Below are positions 43,855 to 53,687 of a stretch of 64,000 nucleotides of DNA, in pieces. The stretch is from Paenibacillus sp. LHD-38 (lineage in GTDB: Bacteria; Bacillota; Bacilli; Paenibacillales; Paenibacillaceae): NCBI RefSeq assembly GCF_031157315.1, contig NZ_JAVIFU010000007.1:176090-240089 (forward strand), written 5' to 3'. A program made the position numbers and the translations under genes. Numbering within the stretch: the first letter of the stretch is position 1; every line of letters begins with the position of its first letter. The notes beneath the pieces are model-generated. The model did no database searches, was not told where the DNA came from, and saw only the letters and a list, made by a program, of their open reading frames with translations.

Positions 43855-44844
43855 ATGGAATATGTGAAACTCGGAAATACAGGCTTGGATGTATCCCGGC
43901 TTTGTCTTGGCTGTATGAGCTTTGGTGTGGCGGAGCGTTGGACTCATCCTTGGGTACTTGATGAAGAGAGCAGCCGCCCAATTATAAAAAAAGCACTGGA
44001 GCTTGGTATCAATTTTTTTGATACGGCGAATATCTATTCAGACGGAACAAGCGAAGAAATTGTTGGTCGGGCTTTAAAAGAGTATGCCAATCGAGATGAA
44101 ATTGTCCTCGCGACAAAGGTTCACTTTCGTATGCATCAAGGTCCGAATGGTGCTGGACTTTCCCGAAAGGCAATCATGAGTGAAATTGATAAGAGCCTTA
44201 AGAGACTGGGAACTGATTATGTAGACCTTTATCAAATCCATCGCTGGGATTATAATACGCCCATTGAAGAAACGATGGAAGCATTGCATGATGTTGTGAA
44301 GGCTGGGAAGGCAAGATACATTGGTGCTTCAGCTATGTACGCATGGCAGTTCCTAAAGGCTTTACATGTAGCCGAAAAAAATGGATGGACACGATTTGTA
44401 TCCATGCAGAATCATTTAAACCTCATCTACCGTGAAGAAGAAAGAGAGATGATGCCGCTCTGTAAGGAAGAAAAAATCGGCGTGATTCCTTATAGCCCGC
44501 TCGCATCAGGAAGATTAGCGCGTGATTGGTCGGAAACAACGCATCGTTCCGAAACCGACCAAGCTCAAAAATCTAAATACGATGCGACTGCAAATACTGA
44601 CCAATTGATTGTAGAGCGGGTTGCAGCAATCGCGGAAAAACGCGGCGTTCCCCGCGCTCAAATAGCACTTGCGTGGTTGTTGCAGAAAGAACCAGTAACA
44701 GCTCCGATTTTCGGCGCTACGAAATTGTCCCATCTCGAAGATGCAGCAGCAGCTCTTTCAATAACGTTAACACCAGAAGAAATCGCGTCGCTGGAAGAGA
44801 CGTATGTTCCTCATCCGGTCGTTGGTGCTATTATGCTGCGATGA
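43855..44844 (+). CDS. Aldo/keto reductase
   Basis: This 329-residue NADPH-dependent oxidoreductase has the AKR catalytic tetrad Asp56, Tyr61, Lys88 and His129 (FFDTANIYS, LATKVHF, YQIHRWD) and the C-terminal cofactor-binding part PVTAPIFGATKLSHLEDAA. AGAGAGGAAC precedes ATG 43855; an in-frame TTG at 43834 gives a less natural N-terminus. It is monocistronic between two terminators and driven by the MerR-type promoter, which suggests induction by an electrophile or aldehyde rather than by sugars. It is probably unrelated to the mannan genes on either side. Confidence 0.95.
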   Translation: MEYVKLGNTGLDVSRLCLGCMSFGVAERWTHPWVLDEESSRPIIKKALELGINFFDTANIYSDGTSEEIVGRALKEYANRDEIVLATKVHFRMHQGPNGAGLSRKAIMSEIDKSLKRLGTDYVDLYQIHRWDYNTPIEETMEALHDVVKAGKARYIGASAMYAWQFLKALHVAEKNGWTRFVSMQNHLNLIYREEEREMMPLCKEEKIGVIPYSPLASGRLARDWSETTHRSETDQAQKSKYDATANTDQLIVERVAAIAEKRGVPRAQIALAWLLQKEPVTAPIFGATKLSHLEDAAAALSITLTPEEIASLEETYVPHPVVGAIMLR

Positions 44845-44883
44845 TCGTTTAAATCTAATGGATTTGACATTATTAGGTTGAAT

Positions 44884-44931
44884 AAATAAGCCAAGTCAAA
44901 GAAGCCTGGGCTTCAAATGACTTGGTTTATT
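44884..44931 (+). terminator. Terminator after aldo/keto reductase
   Basis: CCAAGTCA (44891-44898) pairs with TGACTTGG (44918-44925), flanked by A-rich and T-rich arms and with an inner GAAGC/GCTTC stem. Stable and possibly bidirectional. Confidence 0.85.
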
Positions 44932-45036
44932 CTTATTTCTACTTCTTTTCCACGCGGTTCATGGGCTATCGGAGTAGTCGCTTGCATTTATCGAGTACTA
45001 CTGAATTTACTCTACATTAACCTTAACATTCTCTCA

Positions 45037-45078
45037 TTTAAGTTAGAGCTCAGCTGGACTATAATGAAAACGCATTCA
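45037..45078 (+). promoter_or_regulatory. Promoter and cre site of the SLH protein gene
   Basis: A TATAAT box at 45060-45065 with a weak -35 (TTTAAG, 45037-45042). TGAAAACGCATTCA (45065-45078) matches the CcpA cre consensus at 13 of 14 positions and covers the expected transcription start. Confidence 0.65.
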
Positions 45079-45100
45079 TGAATTCAAAGGAGTGAGAGGA

Positions 45101-48100
45101 ATGAAGGGCAAAATGAAACGCTGGACGGCGATGCTACTGACAGGTGTGATCGTAATGACGTATGCACCTGTTGGCATGCATGCTGCGAGTATAGCACCGG
45201 ACGCTGGTGTCAGAACCACCGCCGTACCGATTTACAGTTGGGGTTTCGAGAATAATGAGGTTGAAGGTTCAACCGTTGCGAACAGCGTCTATCCTCATAA
45301 TAGCGAGGGCAACGCTGAACTGCATGCGGGCGCTTCTGTCGTTCAGGATGAAGAACGGGGACGTGTTCTTTCACTTCCTGGCGGACAGGCAGGCAGCGGA
45401 GGCTGGTTATCACTCCCGGATGATCTTTACAGTCAGGTCACGGATGAATTGACAGTGGCAATGTGGGTAAACGTAGCATCTGACGCAGGCGCGTACCATC
45501 GTTTGTTTTCATCTACAATCAAGGAGAAGAGTCTTTCCTTCAGCGGAATAAACTCATGGAACGATCCCGAGTTTTCATTCGTAACGGGAGGCGATACTTA
45601 CGAACATCGGATTTTTACGGGAACGAATCCTGCTGCGGTGGCGAATTACAAAGGTGATATGAGCTGGAATACCGCTATTTCAAAAGGAAAATGGCAGCAT
45701 GTTGTCGTTTCGATGACAAAAGCAGGAGCATATAACGTATTCCTTGACGGAGTTCCGTCAGGAGACAGCGCGCTCTACGCCGGCAACAGCACGGCTGGAG
45801 CAACGGTGTCGTCCGTCATGCAGGCTTTTTTTGAACGAAGCCATTTAGACGCACTCCAATACAACGGCTTCGGACGATCATTGTATACGTCTGATGCTGA
45901 CGTTAAGGGGAAGTTTGACGATATCCAGCTTTATAACGTCGCTCTATCCTCGGATGAAGTTAAAGCGGTGTACGATCGTTACTTCTTGCCGGAAATGGAT
46001 AATGACATAAGCTATTATTATTCATTTGATCAGGTTGAGGGCAAGACCGTACAAAATGGAGTCGAAGGCGGGTCAAATGCGGAAATGGGCGCTGCGGCTG
46101 CCGTTGTCCCGGATGTCGAAAGAGGCGGAGCGGTATTGAGTTTGCCAGGCGGGGGGGCGGTTGCTGGAAGCTGGTTAACGCTGCCTCAGGATTTATTTAG
46201 CGGTGTGAACGGCGATGATGGATTCGCGATGTCTTTGTGGCTCAATGTGCCGGCTGATGGAGCTAGCTACTCCCGGCTGTTCTCTGCCAGTCCTTATCCA
46301 CTCGGCCAAACGAATGCCGGCAACAATTGGTGGACAGATCCCGAGTTTGCTGTCGTCCGCGGCGGAGGGGATTATCATGCGCGCCTGTTTAACGGTGTTG
46401 CCGCGAACTCAGCGGCCGAGGACGGCGTAGATATTGCATTCGACCGCGGTTTTGAAGCCGATACATGGCAAATCTTCATTGTAACGGTGAAAAACGATGC
46501 TTTTGACGTTTATCTCGACGGGCAAAAAATCGCTGATATCGATAACGGCATTATTAAAAGGTTTGCGGCTGCTAACCTATCAGAGGCGCTGCCTTCGTTT
46601 TTCGATCCCGATTATTTGACGTCGCTTGTCCATAGCGCTCTAGGGCGTTCTTTATATACGTCCGATAATAACTTTACGGGGAAAATTGATGATTTTGCTT
46701 TCTATACCAGGTATTTAACGGCGGAGGATGCAGCCAGCATCAGCGGTGTCGGCGATTCGGCAGCGCTTCATGATCTACTCGAAGAGGCCAAACTCATCGA
46801 ACAAGGCAATTATACGACCCAGTCCTATCAATTTATGCAAAATGTTATCGCAGAAACAACCGCTCTGCTCGCGGAAGGAAGTCATCCGCAAGGGGTTATT
46901 AACGAAGCGCTTAATCGTCTTCAAGGGGCAATAAATAGTCTGAAAGAAGAACTGCCTTCAGGCATTCATCCGGATTACTACTATACCTTCGATTCTGCAG
47001 CGGATGCGAATGGCAATGTTTTGAACGATGCTGAGGGCGGTACGCATGACGCTTCGCTGAAAGTAGGCGCACAGATCAAAACCGATGCCGAACGGGGACA
47101 AGTATTGAATCTTCCCGGCGGGTCAAACGGCTCCGGGGGCTCCCTAAGCTTGCCAGCCGGTTTGTTCGAGGGCGTAACCGCCGAGGGCGGCTTTACGGTC
47201 GCCATGTGGGCGAAACTGAATTCGAGCGTACATGGCTGGTCGAGGTTATTCGATGCAAGCCCGACGGATTACGGATCGGGTACGCCGCCATTCTTTTACG
47301 TTTCCGCTTTGAACGGCAGCGAAGTGAACACAGGAACCGGAAAAGAATACATGAGCGGTTACGCAACAGCAAAGGGCGAATGGACGCATGTGGCGTATTC
47401 CGTCAAAGGCAATCAACAAATCATTTATGTGAACGGTGCTGCGGTCAAAGCGCAAAATGCTGACAGCGCCATATTCGATCTGGTGGAAAACTTTACGAAG
47501 AATTCTATAGGGCGTTCGAGATTTAGCGCCGATCCCGACTTAAAAGCTCAAATCGATGATGTTATGTTTTTCAAAAACGCTTTAAGCGCGGATGAGATCA
47601 CGACTATCGTAGGCAGCGGCTATAATGCGGCATTAAAGAGTATCACGATTGGTGACCACACCATTGCGGTCAAGCCTGGACAATCGACGTATCAATACCC
47701 GATTGATCGTGTAAGCGACGTTCCTGCTTTAGACGAAATCATCCTTGAAAAGTCAAATCCCGAATCGAAAGCTGCAATAAAAAAGTTAAAAACATTCTCG
47801 TATCTTATAACGGTTACTTCTCCGAACGGGAAAGTATCGGTCGAATATAAGCTTGAATTTATTCATCCAACAAAGGGTGCGACAGCAAGCTTTTTCATGA
47901 ATCAAACGAATGGCGAAATCATGCATGGAGCGAGCGGTTTTCTGTACGGTTTAAGCGAGCCTAACGTGCCAACCATAGATTTGCTCTCACCGCTAAAGCC
48001 AAAAGTGGTCGTACAAAAAGCGCCCGGCGGCCTTCAGCATCCTTCAGGCGACGGCGTCAGACTATCCGATGCGCTGATCGAATCCGGCGTAGAGCAAATC

Positions 48101-51100
48101 CAAATCTATATTCAGGACATGTATTACCAATGGCCGTATGAATATAATGGGCTCGACCAATACGAGCAATTGGCAGTGGAAACGGTCAGGAAGGCTAAGA
48201 GCAATAAAAATAGCGGGAAATTCGTCTATGTTATTTTTAATGAGCCCGATGGCATTTGGTTTAACGGGCAAATGAATGAAGCAGGCTTCTTCGCTGCATT
48301 TAAGAGAATATACGATGCAGTAAAGGCGGAAGATCCTAATGCAAGAGTGGCGGGACCCAATTTGGCTGGCTATAATAAATCCGTCATGGAAAAATTTATG
48401 GACTACTGCGTGGTTAACGACTGTATTCCGGATGTGATGACATGGCATGAACTAGGTAATGACGGCGGTTCATTTGAAGCTAGATGGGAAGACAACTATA
48501 ACCATTACCGCAGCCTTGAGGCTAAACACAATATTCCGAAAAGACAAATCGTCATTAATGAGTACTCATGGTTTGAAGATCCCGGTGCTGCCGGCAGTCT
48601 GATTCAATGGATGGCGCGATTTGAAACCCAGAAGGTGTACGGCTCAATTGCCTACTGGCATTTGGCGAATTCGCTTAATGAGCTTGCGGCAGACGCCAAT
48701 AAACCGAACGGCGCATGGTGGCTTTACAAATGGTATGCGGACATGACCGGAGAAACGGTAGCATTGGAAACCTATAATGCGGTGCCGGACGGCATGTACG
48801 GACTTGCGTCGATTGATAACGAGAAACGTACTGCTTACACCATTTTTGGCGGGCAAGACGGCGTCTTGACTGCATCGATGCATGATCTTGCGGATAGCGC
48901 TGCATTTGAAGGTGCGGATTCGGTTCATGTTAAGCTTTACAGATCCAAATTCACTGGTTATTACGGGACGCTAGAGGCACCGCGCGTAGAGTTCGAAGGC
49001 AACGTCGCCCTTACGGACGGAACTCTGAATATTACGGTACCGGACGCAAACGGCAAGGACGGTTTCTTTGCCATCGTAACGCCTGCTTCGAATAATCAGA
49101 TAACGGAGTACAGCGACTATGAACGTATCTGGACAACGATATATGAAGCAGAGAATGCTGCGCTAGGCGGCGTCTCCATTGCTAATCAAGATGCAAGCCC
49201 TGCCTCCGGCGGGCGATATGTAAGCAGCATCCCGTCTGGCGGCAGCGTAACATTTACCGTAAATGTTCCGCAAGATGGAGTCTATAAGTTGGAAGTTTAT
49301 TATGGAAATAATGCGCTGACTACGAACGGAAGAAACCGTGCGCAAGGAGATCTTGCGAAGCAGCTTCTCAAGATTGACGGCGACAACCACGCTGAGCTTA
49401 CTTATGATTCAACGATTTTTAACGACTATTTTGCAAGTAAGACACTGTATGTGAATTTGAAGGCAGGTACGCATACGCTCCATTTTAGCAAAAGCGGGGG
49501 CTTAGACGCGTCACTCGACAAAGTGGATTTAACCTATGCAGGCGCTTTGGGATCTAAGATCGCTGAACCCTATCTTCTGGAAGCCGAGGAAGCTGACTAC
49601 GGCAGCGGCTTCGATAAAGCGTCGACGTTGCAGAGCCCAAGCTCAGGAACTTATATTGCGGGAAGCGGGGAGGTTTCGTTCACGGTTGTCGTCAAGGAAA
49701 ACGGGTATTATGATTTGAAGTTAGGCTATGCATCCGAAGCTGCAGGCGAGATCGATCTGTATAAAAAGATCGTTAAACATGCGCCTGATGCTACGCCGGA
49801 TACGACATTGACTACTTCTTGGAGCTCTATCGGCAGTTATGCTTTGCAAGCCGGGACGGCCTTTGCCTCTGTATCCGGAAATCGGGTATATCTGAGCGCC
49901 GGCGCCAATACGATCAAGATCGCAAGCGAACAGCCGGTTTCTCTGGATTATCTGCAAGCGACTTATGACGCGGAAGCAAGCGAGAAGGAAAAGATTGTTT
50001 TGGAAGCGGAGACTGGACATTTATTTGGAACAGCAAAGGCTGTGGAGAGTGACAATTTCTCCAGCGGAGAGTATGTCGCAGGTATAGGAGAAAGCAAAGA
50101 GAATGGAGTATCCGTCAACGTTACTGTAAAAGAAGCAGGAGCATACAAGCTTTCCATCGATTACAGCAATAACGAACCGGCTCCGGCTATCGTAACGGCT
50201 GCACATCCGAACGGATATATTCATCCCTATAATACCGACCTCGTTGAGCGGTATGCCCAAATCGTCGTGAACGGCGGAACTCCTCAGACCGTGTATTTTA
50301 TTAATACGCTGGCTTGGAATTCCGTACGCAATACCGTTGTCGACATAGAGCTTCAAGCAGGAGAGAACACGATAACGTTTTATAATGATAATTCTTATAG
50401 GTTCAGTAACGTGATACAGTACGCGCCATACTTCGATAAGTTCGAAATCGCGAAAGCGACTCTTGAGGCAGATGAGGAAACCAACGAGAATTCTGGCAAC
50501 AATGGCAGCAATACGAATCCGAACGAAAGCCAAATTGATATTATGACAGACGGCGAGAATAAAAACATTCGGGCAACCGTTCTTTTGTCAGAAACGGAAT
50601 TTGGAAAGTCTGCACTCGTACAATTAGATAACAACATGCTTATTGACCAATTGAACAAAGCTGCATTTAAGCTGCTTACCATTCCTGTCCATATCGATGC
50701 AAGGGAAGTCATTGGAGAACTCAACGGGCAGCTGCTTAAAGCGATGGAGAACAAGGGTACAGCATTGGAGTTGAAGACGGACCATGCTTCGTATCTGCTC
50801 CCGTCTTCCGAGATCAAGATTGATGATATTTCAAAGAAATTAGGCACTCAAATCGCGTTGCAAGACCTCAAAATCCGCATCAAGATTGCCGAATTAACAG
50901 CGGAACAGGCAGAGCGGTTTATTGAGGCTTCCGATGGAAAATTGAACATTATCGCGACACCTGTAGAGTTCAAGGCCGAGGTTGTTTACAAGGGGCATGT
51001 TGTTGAAGTGAAGCAGTTTGACAATTATGTTACCCGTATGATCACTATACCTGCTGGCGTAGATCCGAACCGCATTACGACAGGCATGGTGCAGAACGAA

Positions 51101-51784
51101 GATGGAACGGTATCGCATGTTCCAACAAAGATCGTACAGAAGAACGGGATCTATTATGCGGTCATTAACAGCATGACCAATAGCGTATATACGGTTATCT
51201 CTAATCCGGTTTCATTCGCAGACATCGAGACGCATTGGAGCCGGAATGAAGTCAATGATATGGCTTCGCGTCTTATTATCAAAGGAGTGAATGCAACTTC
51301 ATTCATGCCTGACAAGAGCATCACAAGGGCAGAGTTTGCCGCCGTTATGGTGAGAGCGCTCGGATTGCGCGAAGCTCGGAGCGAAGGGATTCCGTCATTC
51401 AGTGACATGCCGTTAAATGCATGGTACAAAGAAACGGTAGCGATTGCTGCTTCCTATGGGTTAATCGACGGCTACCAAGACAGTACGTTCCGTCCGGACC
51501 ATACGATTTCAAGAGCGGAAGCGATGGTCATTATTGAAAGAGCATTAAAATTAACTCTTGGTGACAGCACAATGGAAAACGGCGATATCAGTCAAACGCT
51601 CGCCGTATTCGAAGACGCTGCGCTAATTAGCGATTGGGCATTGGCAGCTTCGGCATTGGCCGTTCGGGAGGGTATCGTTCAAGGGCATGACGGCAAGCTA
51701 GCTCCAGGCGACAATTTAACCAGAGCCCAAGCAGCGGTAATGATTAGAAGGATGCTAGAAAAGTCGGCATTAATCGGAAAATAA
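45101..51784 (+). CDS. Giant SLH-anchored multimodular glycoside hydrolase (2227 aa)
   Basis: ATG 45101 is 9 bases from AAAGGAG; GTG 45092 is too close. The layout is: signal peptide to about 30; LamG-like modules at about 43-290, 298-545 and 625-845, with a helical FIVAR-like segment at 555-618; a cadherin-like sandwich at 845-922; and a TIM-barrel-like catalytic region at 925-1340. The barrel has Glu1048 in VIFNEPDGIW and Glu1154 in VINEYSWF, the acid/base and nucleophile arrangement of clan GH-A (GH39-like). Then three CBM6/35-like modules from about 1345, 1489 and 1631, an Asn/Ser-rich linker at about 1795, a beta domain, and three SLH repeats from 2036 for cell-wall attachment. Family and substrate are unresolved. 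A strong hairpin (51791-51823) follows. Confidence 0.9.
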   Translation: MKGKMKRWTAMLLTGVIVMTYAPVGMHAASIAPDAGVRTTAVPIYSWGFENNEVEGSTVANSVYPHNSEGNAELHAGASVVQDEERGRVLSLPGGQAGSGGWLSLPDDLYSQVTDELTVAMWVNVASDAGAYHRLFSSTIKEKSLSFSGINSWNDPEFSFVTGGDTYEHRIFTGTNPAAVANYKGDMSWNTAISKGKWQHVVVSMTKAGAYNVFLDGVPSGDSALYAGNSTAGATVSSVMQAFFERSHLDALQYNGFGRSLYTSDADVKGKFDDIQLYNVALSSDEVKAVYDRYFLPEMDNDISYYYSFDQVEGKTVQNGVEGGSNAEMGAAAAVVPDVERGGAVLSLPGGGAVAGSWLTLPQDLFSGVNGDDGFAMSLWLNVPADGASYSRLFSASPYPLGQTNAGNNWWTDPEFAVVRGGGDYHARLFNGVAANSAAEDGVDIAFDRGFEADTWQIFIVTVKNDAFDVYLDGQKIADIDNGIIKRFAAANLSEALPSFFDPDYLTSLVHSALGRSLYTSDNNFTGKIDDFAFYTRYLTAEDAASISGVGDSAALHDLLEEAKLIEQGNYTTQSYQFMQNVIAETTALLAEGSHPQGVINEALNRLQGAINSLKEELPSGIHPDYYYTFDSAADANGNVLNDAEGGTHDASLKVGAQIKTDAERGQVLNLPGGSNGSGGSLSLPAGLFEGVTAEGGFTVAMWAKLNSSVHGWSRLFDASPTDYGSGTPPFFYVSALNGSEVNTGTGKEYMSGYATAKGEWTHVAYSVKGNQQIIYVNGAAVKAQNADSAIFDLVENFTKNSIGRSRFSADPDLKAQIDDVMFFKNALSADEITTIVGSGYNAALKSITIGDHTIAVKPGQSTYQYPIDRVSDVPALDEIILEKSNPESKAAIKKLKTFSYLITVTSPNGKVSVEYKLEFIHPTKGATASFFMNQTNGEIMHGASGFLYGLSEPNVPTIDLLSPLKPKVVVQKAPGGLQHPSGDGVRLSDALIESGVEQIQIYIQDMYYQWPYEYNGLDQYEQLAVETVRKAKSNKNSGKFVYVIFNEPDGIWFNGQMNEAGFFAAFKRIYDAVKAEDPNARVAGPNLAGYNKSVMEKFMDYCVVNDCIPDVMTWHELGNDGGSFEARWEDNYNHYRSLEAKHNIPKRQIVINEYSWFEDPGAAGSLIQWMARFETQKVYGSIAYWHLANSLNELAADANKPNGAWWLYKWYADMTGETVALETYNAVPDGMYGLASIDNEKRTAYTIFGGQDGVLTASMHDLADSAAFEGADSVHVKLYRSKFTGYYGTLEAPRVEFEGNVALTDGTLNITVPDANGKDGFFAIVTPASNNQITEYSDYERIWTTIYEAENAALGGVSIANQDASPASGGRYVSSIPSGGSVTFTVNVPQDGVYKLEVYYGNNALTTNGRNRAQGDLAKQLLKIDGDNHAELTYDSTIFNDYFASKTLYVNLKAGTHTLHFSKSGGLDASLDKVDLTYAGALGSKIAEPYLLEAEEADYGSGFDKASTLQSPSSGTYIAGSGEVSFTVVVKENGYYDLKLGYASEAAGEIDLYKKIVKHAPDATPDTTLTTSWSSIGSYALQAGTAFASVSGNRVYLSAGANTIKIASEQPVSLDYLQATYDAEASEKEKIVLEAETGHLFGTAKAVESDNFSSGEYVAGIGESKENGVSVNVTVKEAGAYKLSIDYSNNEPAPAIVTAAHPNGYIHPYNTDLVERYAQIVVNGGTPQTVYFINTLAWNSVRNTVVDIELQAGENTITFYNDNSYRFSNVIQYAPYFDKFEIAKATLEADEETNENSGNNGSNTNPNESQIDIMTDGENKNIRATVLLSETEFGKSALVQLDNNMLIDQLNKAAFKLLTIPVHIDAREVIGELNGQLLKAMENKGTALELKTDHASYLLPSSEIKIDDISKKLGTQIALQDLKIRIKIAELTAEQAERFIEASDGKLNIIATPVEFKAEVVYKGHVVEVKQFDNYVTRMITIPAGVDPNRITTGMVQNEDGTVSHVPTKIVQKNGIYYAVINSMTNSVYTVISNPVSFADIETHWSRNEVNDMASRLIIKGVNATSFMPDKSITRAEFAAVMVRALGLREARSEGIPSFSDMPLNAWYKETVAIAASYGLIDGYQDSTFRPDHTISRAEAMVIIERALKLTLGDSTMENGDISQTLAVFEDAALISDWALAASALAVREGIVQGHDGKLAPGDNLTRAQAAVMIRRMLEKSALIGK

Positions 51785-51790
51785 CGAGAA

Positions 51791-51823
51791 AGCAGCCAAG
51801 CAAGGCTTCCTTGCTTGGCTGCT
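51791..51823 (+). terminator. Hairpin after the SLH gene, probable terminator
   Basis: AGCAGCCAAGCAAG (51791-51804) pairs perfectly with CTTGCTTGGCTGCT (51810-51823). No T-run follows, so it may be a weak terminator or an RNA-stabilising end. Confidence 0.6.
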
Positions 51824-51965
51824 GCCATTACCGTGAAGATTGTCCAACCAATTAAAGAGAGAATCAGAACCGGATAGGAATGAGCGTCAGCAAAGTAGGG
51901 ATTACGCAGATGATGTCGAAATCAATCCTATCTGTATTACATGACTTGGACAAGGGGGCAGGCTT

Positions 51966-53687
51966 ATGAGGTTTAAACGAATCCGCATGAAGATTTTTTT
52001 AGCTATGATCGTGGCAACCGCGCTGCCGCTGGCTATTACTTGCGGAATTATTTTATATCAGGTTTCGCAAAATATCGAGGAAGATCGCATGTTTGCCAAA
52101 AACCGCGTGGAGGAGGATCTGAAATCCAGAATCGAAGAGTATGGAGAGGCTCTTAATGAAACCGCTTACCAAATTTATTCGAATGCCAGCCTGATTGAAA
52201 GTATCGCATTGGACAAAGAGTTTTTGACAGATAGCAGAACCTACGACACGGTAAGAGATATAAGGGAATTTTTTTTCAGCGTTTATTATCAATCTCGTCT
52301 AACGGATATTATGGGGATGTATTTGATCCGCTCGGATGGAGAGCAGATGGGGGCTTTTTATCCCGGGTTACATCCTCATTATAAGCCGGAATATGCTCAG
52401 AGCTTGCTTGAAATGATGGAGCGGTCGGGCAACAAGCCGTTTATTACCTTTAATTATCATACGGAATACGGAGAGCCGGTCATGCAGTTTTTATATCCTG
52501 TTCGATATATGGGCAATCCTGTGGGGCTATTGGTCATCGACCTGAGAGAAAAGGGCTTTCGAACGCTGGTTGAACGGTATAATGACTTTTATCATGGGCG
52601 CATCGTTCTGACGGATTCAACGGAACGAATCATATACGATACCGCTCCTGAAGCGGTCGATAGCAGCTTTGATTCTGATTCGTACGACGACAAGGCTGTT
52701 CGATTAACCGTTCCGCTGAATGATTCGACATGGACATTGCGATATTTCTATGAGAATGATCCAAAGCTTCAATTTTACAGCACGGCGGCATATTCCATGG
52801 TTGGATTCGTTTGTTTGCTGGCAGTATTGTTCTCCTATGCTCTAAGCTTTAGTTTGACGAAACCAATCGTACATCTCCATCGAAAGATGGGTCGCATTCA
52901 AATCGGGGATTACGATGCTAGGGTAGATGTGGAGTCTCAGGATGAGATCGGATATTTGGGCAAGCAGTTCAATCAAATGGCGGAGACGATTCAGCAGTTG
53001 ATCGAGCATGACTTGAAGCTGCGGTTAATGAACCAGGAGTCGCAAATTAAGGCGCTGCAAGCGCAAATATCGCCTCATTTTTTATTTAATACGCTTCAAT
53101 TGATGTCCGGCATTGCGGAAGTGAATAAGGTGCCCGACTTAAAGCTGATTTGCAAAAGTCTTAGCCATATGTACCGCTACAATATGAAGATCGAAAATGA
53201 ATGGGTCACCGTGCGGGATGAGCTTATACATATTAGAAATTACTTGGTTATTATCAACAAGCGTTACTCCGGTCTTATCCGCTCGAGGATCGTGATTGAA
53301 CCGAGCATTCGTGAGCTATATATACCGAAGCTTGTTCTTCAACCGATCGTAGAAAACGCCGTGGAGCATGGATTGATCCCAAGCAAAGGTACCAAAAAGT
53401 TGCTGAGAATTTCCGGAAGGGTGTTTAAGGAGCGGGATGCTATTTATTTGTATGTTACGGATAATGGCGCTGGGATGACGGAGGAGGAGTCCGTATATGT
53501 GGGAGACCTGCTTGACAGGAATAATCGAATTCACCAATTTCATCGAGATTCTATCGGGCTCTCTAACGTAAATGTGCGGATCGGGCTTATATGCGGCGAA
53601 AATTACGGCATAGTGGTGAGAAGCAGAAAGAACATGGGAACATACGTCATTTACAAATTGCCGCTTAAGGGAGCGATACCGGGATGA
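51966..53687 (+). CDS. Two-component sensor histidine kinase, YesM type
   Basis: This 573-residue kinase begins after AAGGGGGCAGG. It has helix 1 (IFLAMIVATALPLAITCGII), an extracellular sensor of about 230 residues, helix 2 (AYSMVGFVCLLAVLFSYALS), a HAMP segment (TKPIVHLHRKMGRIQIGDYD), the His box ISPHFLFNTLQLMS and the HATPase lobe (LQPIVENAVEHG, VTDNGAGM). Its stop overlaps the start of the response regulator (ATGA). It belongs with the SBP and two permeases downstream as a signal-responsive import unit. Confidence 0.93.
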   Translation: MRFKRIRMKIFLAMIVATALPLAITCGIILYQVSQNIEEDRMFAKNRVEEDLKSRIEEYGEALNETAYQIYSNASLIESIALDKEFLTDSRTYDTVRDIREFFFSVYYQSRLTDIMGMYLIRSDGEQMGAFYPGLHPHYKPEYAQSLLEMMERSGNKPFITFNYHTEYGEPVMQFLYPVRYMGNPVGLLVIDLREKGFRTLVERYNDFYHGRIVLTDSTERIIYDTAPEAVDSSFDSDSYDDKAVRLTVPLNDSTWTLRYFYENDPKLQFYSTAAYSMVGFVCLLAVLFSYALSFSLTKPIVHLHRKMGRIQIGDYDARVDVESQDEIGYLGKQFNQMAETIQQLIEHDLKLRLMNQESQIKALQAQISPHFLFNTLQLMSGIAEVNKVPDLKLICKSLSHMYRYNMKIENEWVTVRDELIHIRNYLVIINKRYSGLIRSRIVIEPSIRELYIPKLVLQPIVENAVEHGLIPSKGTKKLLRISGRVFKERDAIYLYVTDNGAGMTEEESVYVGDLLDRNNRIHQFHRDSIGLSNVNVRIGLICGENYGIVVRSRKNMGTYVIYKLPLKGAIPG

